A DNA stretch of 9,713 bases from JBCCSZ01 sp039199225. Its GTDB lineage: Bacteria > Bacteroidota > Bacteroidia > Chitinophagales > Saprospiraceae. The notes under the pieces were generated by a model. It was not told where the DNA came from. It ran no database searches and saw only the letters and a program-made list of their open reading frames with translations. Positions 7,073-9,713 of this stretch are shown piece by piece. The stretch's first letter is position 1, and each line of letters begins with the position of its first letter. A program made the translations under genes and the position numbers. The stretch lies in assembly GCA_039199225.1 (NCBI GenBank), contig JBCCSZ010000299.1:1-9713 (forward strand), written 5' to 3'.

Positions 7073-8195
7073 AGACTTTAGATTTGCTCCACTCGTGAAC
7101 TTTGGAGATGACAAAATTGACTTCTTCCGGACGGAGTTCTGGATTCATCGGCAAGGAAATACAGCGAGCGGTATTGTCTTCGGCATGCGCCAAATCTCCT
7201 GAAAAGACAAATGGTTTACCCCATGGAAAGCCATCCTGTAGATGGGTGGATATGGGATAATGTGTCTTGGCCTCGATGTTGTGGTCCTGCAGATATTGTA
7301 GTAGGGGGTCTCTGTCTTTGGCTTGCTTGGTTTCGATGACGTAAAGGTGGAAGCAATGCCGGTATCCATCGATTTCATAGGGCAGTCGGATGTCTTCGAT
7401 GGTCGACAGGCCCTGACTGTACCTATGGGCCACCGATCTTCTTTGGTTGGTCCATTGATGGATGTGCTTGAGTTTGGCCAGTAGGATGCCGGCATGTATG
7501 TCGTCTAGTCGGCTGTTGAATCCAAAGGAATGCTGTCCGCGTTTCAGAGAGCCATGGTTTCGCAGCATGCGCAATCGGGTGGCCAGTTTTTCATCGTCGG
7601 TCACGATCGCACCGCTGTCGCCAAAGGTTCCCAGGTTTTTTTGTGCAATAAAACTGAAGGTAGCCGCTTGGGCATATTCCCCAATAGCAAAGCCGTCTCC
7701 ATGGGCGTCGATGGCCTGGGCGCTGTCCTCAACGATGTACAGATTGTGCTTTTGGGCAATGCGATGAATGCTTCGCATATCGCTCAATTGCCCGTAAAAG
7801 TGGACTGGAATAATAGCTTTGGTTTTCTCGGATATGGCCTGCTCAATTTTGGTGGTATCTATGCACTTTGTCAGTGGATCGATGTCGACGAAGACGGGCG
7901 TTGCACCTGTGATCCAGACGGCCTCTGCTGTGGCAAAGAAGGTGCTGCCTGGGACGATGCATTCATCTCCCGGACCGATGTCCAGTGCCATAAGCGCAAG
8001 CCAGATGGCATCAGTTCCGCTGTTGACACCGATGGCGTATTTTCGTTGGCAATACTTTGCAAATGCCTCTTCGAATTCCTTTAGGGTTCGCCCCAAGGTG
8101 TATTGCTCGCTAAAGATGACTTTTTGGATGTTGGCGTCAATTTCTGCCTTTATATTTTGGTATTGCCGGACGTGTCCGTAAAATGGTACTTTCAT
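7050..8195 (-). CDS. DegT/DnrJ/EryC1/StrS-family PLP aminotransferase
   Basis: This 381-residue protein is a full-length member of the sugar/cyclitol aminotransferase family, which transfers an amino group from glutamate or glutamine to a ketone. VPFYGHVRQY starts the protein, as in 3-amino-sugar transaminases. The cofactor-binding segment SGTDAIWLAL is at residues 59-68. VEDSAQA (155-161) provides Asp157 for the pyridine nitrogen. FSFIAQKNLGTFGDSGA gives Lys186 as the Schiff-base lysine. FNSRLDDIHAG (226-236) is the usual dimer-contact motif. All key residues are present. ATG at 8195 is chosen because upstream codons have no family similarity; it follows the cyclase stop by 10 nt. The keto substrate is probably a cyclitol or keto-sugar made by the adjacent dehydrogenase. 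It resembles both NtdA/DesV-type enzymes and cyclitol transaminases, so substrate is open. Confidence 0.94.
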   Translation of the reverse strand: MKVPFYGHVRQYQNIKAEIDANIQKVIFSEQYTLGRTLKEFEEAFAKYCQRKYAIGVNSGTDAIWLALMALDIGPGDECIVPGSTFFATAEAVWITGATPVFVDIDPLTKCIDTTKIEQAISEKTKAIIPVHFYGQLSDMRSIHRIAQKHNLYIVEDSAQAIDAHGDGFAIGEYAQAATFSFIAQKNLGTFGDSGAIVTDDEKLATRLRMLRNHGSLKRGQHSFGFNSRLDDIHAGILLAKLKHIHQWTNQRRSVAHRYSQGLSTIEDIRLPYEIDGYRHCFHLYVIETKQAKDRDPLLQYLQDHNIEAKTHYPISTHLQDGFPWGKPFVFSGDLAHAEDNTARCISLPMNPELRPEEVNFVISKVHEWSKSKVYEVALSK

Positions 8196-8205
8196 GTCGA
8201 TGCGG

Positions 8206-9387
8206 TTATTTGTTAGCGTTTGATAGTTGATGGGCTTCCAGTAATTCCTTGTAGGCAAATTCGATGCTTTCGTTGTGAACATCGTTCAGAAAATGTGGAG
8301 TACCCACCCGTTCCAATACCACCAAGTCGATTCGTCCATCTTTGTGTAGCTTGATCTTTTCGGGTACACTCTTCAGAAAATCGAGGGTGATTTTGTTGTG
8401 CCAAAGTGGAAGTGCCAGAGCGATGATGACATTTTTAAAGTCTTCGTAATCCTTCTGATACATGATGCCTTGTTTGTAGGCAATCGCATTGGAGATCAGC
8501 ATCCCGGTGGCCACTGCTTCGCCATGTGTCAATTCATAGTCGGTTACCACTTCGATCGGATGCGCAAATTCATGCCCATAATCCACAATTCTTTGAAGCT
8601 TCTTTTCGAAGATATTCGGCTGCAATTCCTCCAACATATACTTGATGGCATAGTCAATCAACTCATCGATGCGATCGTTTTGCTGCTGAGGGAAGGGATA
8701 AAAAGTGTGGATGACTGCTTTTAGCTTTTCCCAAAGTCCAGCATCTTTAATGGCGATGATTTTGATCATCTCGACCAATCCGTATTTGATTTCGTTTTCT
8801 GGTAGCGTTGTCAGTAAAGCGGTATCGTAAAAAACAATATCGGGGGAATAGTATGTACCGATGGAGTTTTTCTTTTCTTTAAAATTCACAGCTGTTTTAA
8901 CGCCGATGGCTGCGTCGACGACGCCGATTAGGGTTGTTGGTATTTTTATACAAGGCGTACTTCTTCGCAATAAATTGGCGGCAAATCCTCCCAAGTCGCA
9001 AACAATTCCGCCACCGATACAAAGGATGTAATCTCTTCTGGATATCTGATTGTCATAACAGAAGTTGAGCAACTGTATGATGGTGTCGATGTTTTTGGCT
9101 TGTTCGCTGACACTAACTTGATATGTATAAAAAGTGATGTTATTGGCTTCAAAATAGCTTGTAATTTGCTCGCCAAAAAAAGACATTACTTTTTCATCAA
9201 TAATACAAAAACATTTCTTTTTTCCAATGGCATTGGCAAGAATAGAATTGCTAGGATTAAAAATTCTTTTCACCTTGATAACGTCGTATGCAATAACAAC
9301 ATTGGTTTTTAGCCTGCTGTGGGTCAACGACGCAAGAGGTGAATTATGAATTTCTTCCAGTCCAGTGGGAATGGTTTTTTCGATCAT
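8206..9387 (-). CDS. Sugar-phosphate cyclase, EEVS-like (sedulose/sedoheptulose 7-phosphate cyclase type)
   Basis: This is a 393-residue dehydroquinate-synthase-superfamily enzyme, which uses NAD and a metal to close a ketose phosphate to a cyclitol. Cofactor motif IGGGIVCDLGGFAA is at 124-137. Active-site counterparts are visible: Arg141/142, Asp158, Lys164, Lys173-Asn174, Glu206, Lys209, His272 and His288 (HGEAV). Three EEVS-like features separate it from primary AroB: the N-terminal YDVIKVKRIFNPSNSILA (34-51), PTTLIGVVDAAIG with KNSIGTYYSP, and the C-terminal HKDGRIDLVV. However, KTAVN (164-168) and GHEFAH (271-276) keep the DHQS-like Ala and second His. The likely substrate is sedoheptulose 7-phosphate. 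ATG at 9387 is chosen; an in-frame GTG at 9477 would add 30 residues with no family resemblance. It heads the operon. The exact cyclitol product is uncertain. Confidence 0.85.
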   Translation of the reverse strand: MIEKTIPTGLEEIHNSPLASLTHSRLKTNVVIAYDVIKVKRIFNPSNSILANAIGKKKCFCIIDEKVMSFFGEQITSYFEANNITFYTYQVSVSEQAKNIDTIIQLLNFCYDNQISRRDYILCIGGGIVCDLGGFAANLLRRSTPCIKIPTTLIGVVDAAIGVKTAVNFKEKKNSIGTYYSPDIVFYDTALLTTLPENEIKYGLVEMIKIIAIKDAGLWEKLKAVIHTFYPFPQQQNDRIDELIDYAIKYMLEELQPNIFEKKLQRIVDYGHEFAHPIEVVTDYELTHGEAVATGMLISNAIAYKQGIMYQKDYEDFKNVIIALALPLWHNKITLDFLKSVPEKIKLHKDGRIDLVVLERVGTPHFLNDVHNESIEFAYKELLEAHQLSNANK

Positions 9388-9713
9388 GATTAATGGTTTT
9401 GTTTTCTTTATAGAATGCAATAAAATGACCTGCCCCTGAGTATCAATTTCAAGAGCGATAAAAAAGAATTTTGCCACAAATCGGTATGATTTGTCAAGTG
9501 AAAAGGAAAGGGCGCTCAGTCACTCGACAACATCATTGTCTGTGTTCTGTAATTAATTGGTCGGACGGTTAGGAGGATTGGTTTTACGCTGTCGCAATGC
9601 AGTGTAAAATACAGATACATCAAAAGTTTATTTCATATCTAATTTGGTTTCAGTCGCTTAGCTGATTTTTGGCTGTTGTTTAGCTAGTAAATTAATTTCT
9701 GTTTCAATTATAC
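9388..9713. other. Non-coding leader / intergenic region upstream of the operon
   Basis: No convincing gene lies here on either strand, and the composition is AT-rich near the cyclase start. As it precedes the first gene of a long minus-strand operon, the promoter should be in it. I looked on the minus strand for the Bacteroidota -7 element TAnnTTTG. The nearest is AACTTTTG (9621-9628, one mismatch) but without a -33 TTTG at the right distance, so I do not call a promoter. No ribosome-binding site is obvious, only an A-rich stretch before ATG. No terminator hairpin, riboswitch or tRNA was recognised. A divergent gene could begin to the right. Confidence 0.6.

Larger units (their letters stand above)
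1..9387 (-). other. Putative ten-gene C7-(amino)cyclitol biosynthesis and transport operon
   Basis: All ten genes run on the minus strand with gaps of 10, 12, 37, 48 and 36 nt and overlaps of 23, 14, 4 and 44 nt. No strong hairpin followed by a T-run was seen at any junction. The set of cyclase, aminotransferase, dehydrogenases, ROK kinase, cupin, glycosyltransferase, exporter and acetyltransferase fits one biosynthetic route. The first seven genes (cyclase to transporter) are the tightest block. The last three are spaced more loosely and their membership is less sure. Function of the product is unknown. Confidence 0.7.

Noticed and set aside
7530..8084. Plus-strand open frame of 184 codons
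   Set aside because: Antisense shadow of the aminotransferase catalytic core; composition mirrors the conserved codons of the opposite strand.
8206..9387. Cyclase as primary-metabolism 3-dehydroquinate synthase (aroB)
   Set aside because: The N-terminal FNPSNSILA segment, LIGVVDAAIG block and C-terminal HKDGRIDLVV are not AroB-like, and the neighbours are not shikimate genes. Not fully excluded, since some DHQS-like residues remain.
4987..9387. A standard AHBA (aminoshikimate) cluster
   Set aside because: The protein families parallel RifL/K/N/G, but the cyclase is not aminoDHQ-synthase-like, the aminotransferase is of the 3-amino-sugar type, and no aminoDHQ dehydratase or phosphatase is present in the window.
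9388..9713. A defined promoter, riboswitch or hairpin in the leader
   Set aside because: Only a one-mismatch -7-like element (9621-9628) without its -33 partner, and short AT-rich palindromes such as AATTAATT; neither supports a call.
1..9713. CRISPR arrays, tRNA/rRNA genes, insertion sequences or transposases
   Set aside because: No regularly spaced repeats, cloverleaf-like sequences, terminal inverted repeats or transposase frames were seen on either strand.

Overview
The window looks like part of a Bacteroidota chromosome, perhaps a Saprospiraceae-like marine or environmental lineage. The evidence is the partial outer-membrane receptor at the left end, with its carboxypeptidase-regulatory-like domain and plug, the general lack of Shine-Dalgarno sequences, and a moderate GC content. 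Phylum is fairly secure; family is a guess.

Every convincing gene is on the minus strand, so transcription runs from high to low coordinates. About 330 bases at the right end (9388-9713) carry no gene and probably hold the operon leader. The order after that is: a sugar-phosphate cyclase of the 2-epi-5-epi-valiolone synthase (EEVS) / dehydroquinate synthase superfamily (8206-9387); a DegT/DnrJ/EryC1/StrS aminotransferase (7050-8195); a Gfo/Idh/MocA dehydrogenase (5966-7072); a ROK-family sugar kinase (4987-5979); a small cupin (4618-4974); a GT-A type glycosyltransferase (3692-4621); an MFS transporter (2545-3735); a second Gfo/Idh/MocA dehydrogenase (1527-2507); a GNAT acetyltransferase (1026-1478); and a TonB-dependent receptor cut by the window edge (1-989). 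Gaps are 10 to 48 nt and four junctions overlap (23, 14, 4 and 44 nt), so this reads as one ten-gene operon.

The genes fit a small biosynthetic pathway for a C7 (amino)cyclitol or pseudosugar. The cyclase would turn a heptulose phosphate into a cyclitol. One or two NAD(P)-dependent dehydrogenases would make ketones. The aminotransferase would add nitrogen, the ROK kinase would phosphorylate the cyclitol, and the cupin may be an epimerase or isomerase. The glycosyltransferase would join it to a sugar, the acetyltransferase could cap the amine, and the MFS protein could export the product. The TonB receptor may take it back up or may be unrelated. This parallels actinobacterial acarbose, validamycin and cetoniacytone clusters in logic, but gene order, phylum and several active-site details differ. 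The product cannot be read from sequence. No phosphatase and no nucleotidyltransferase lies within the window.
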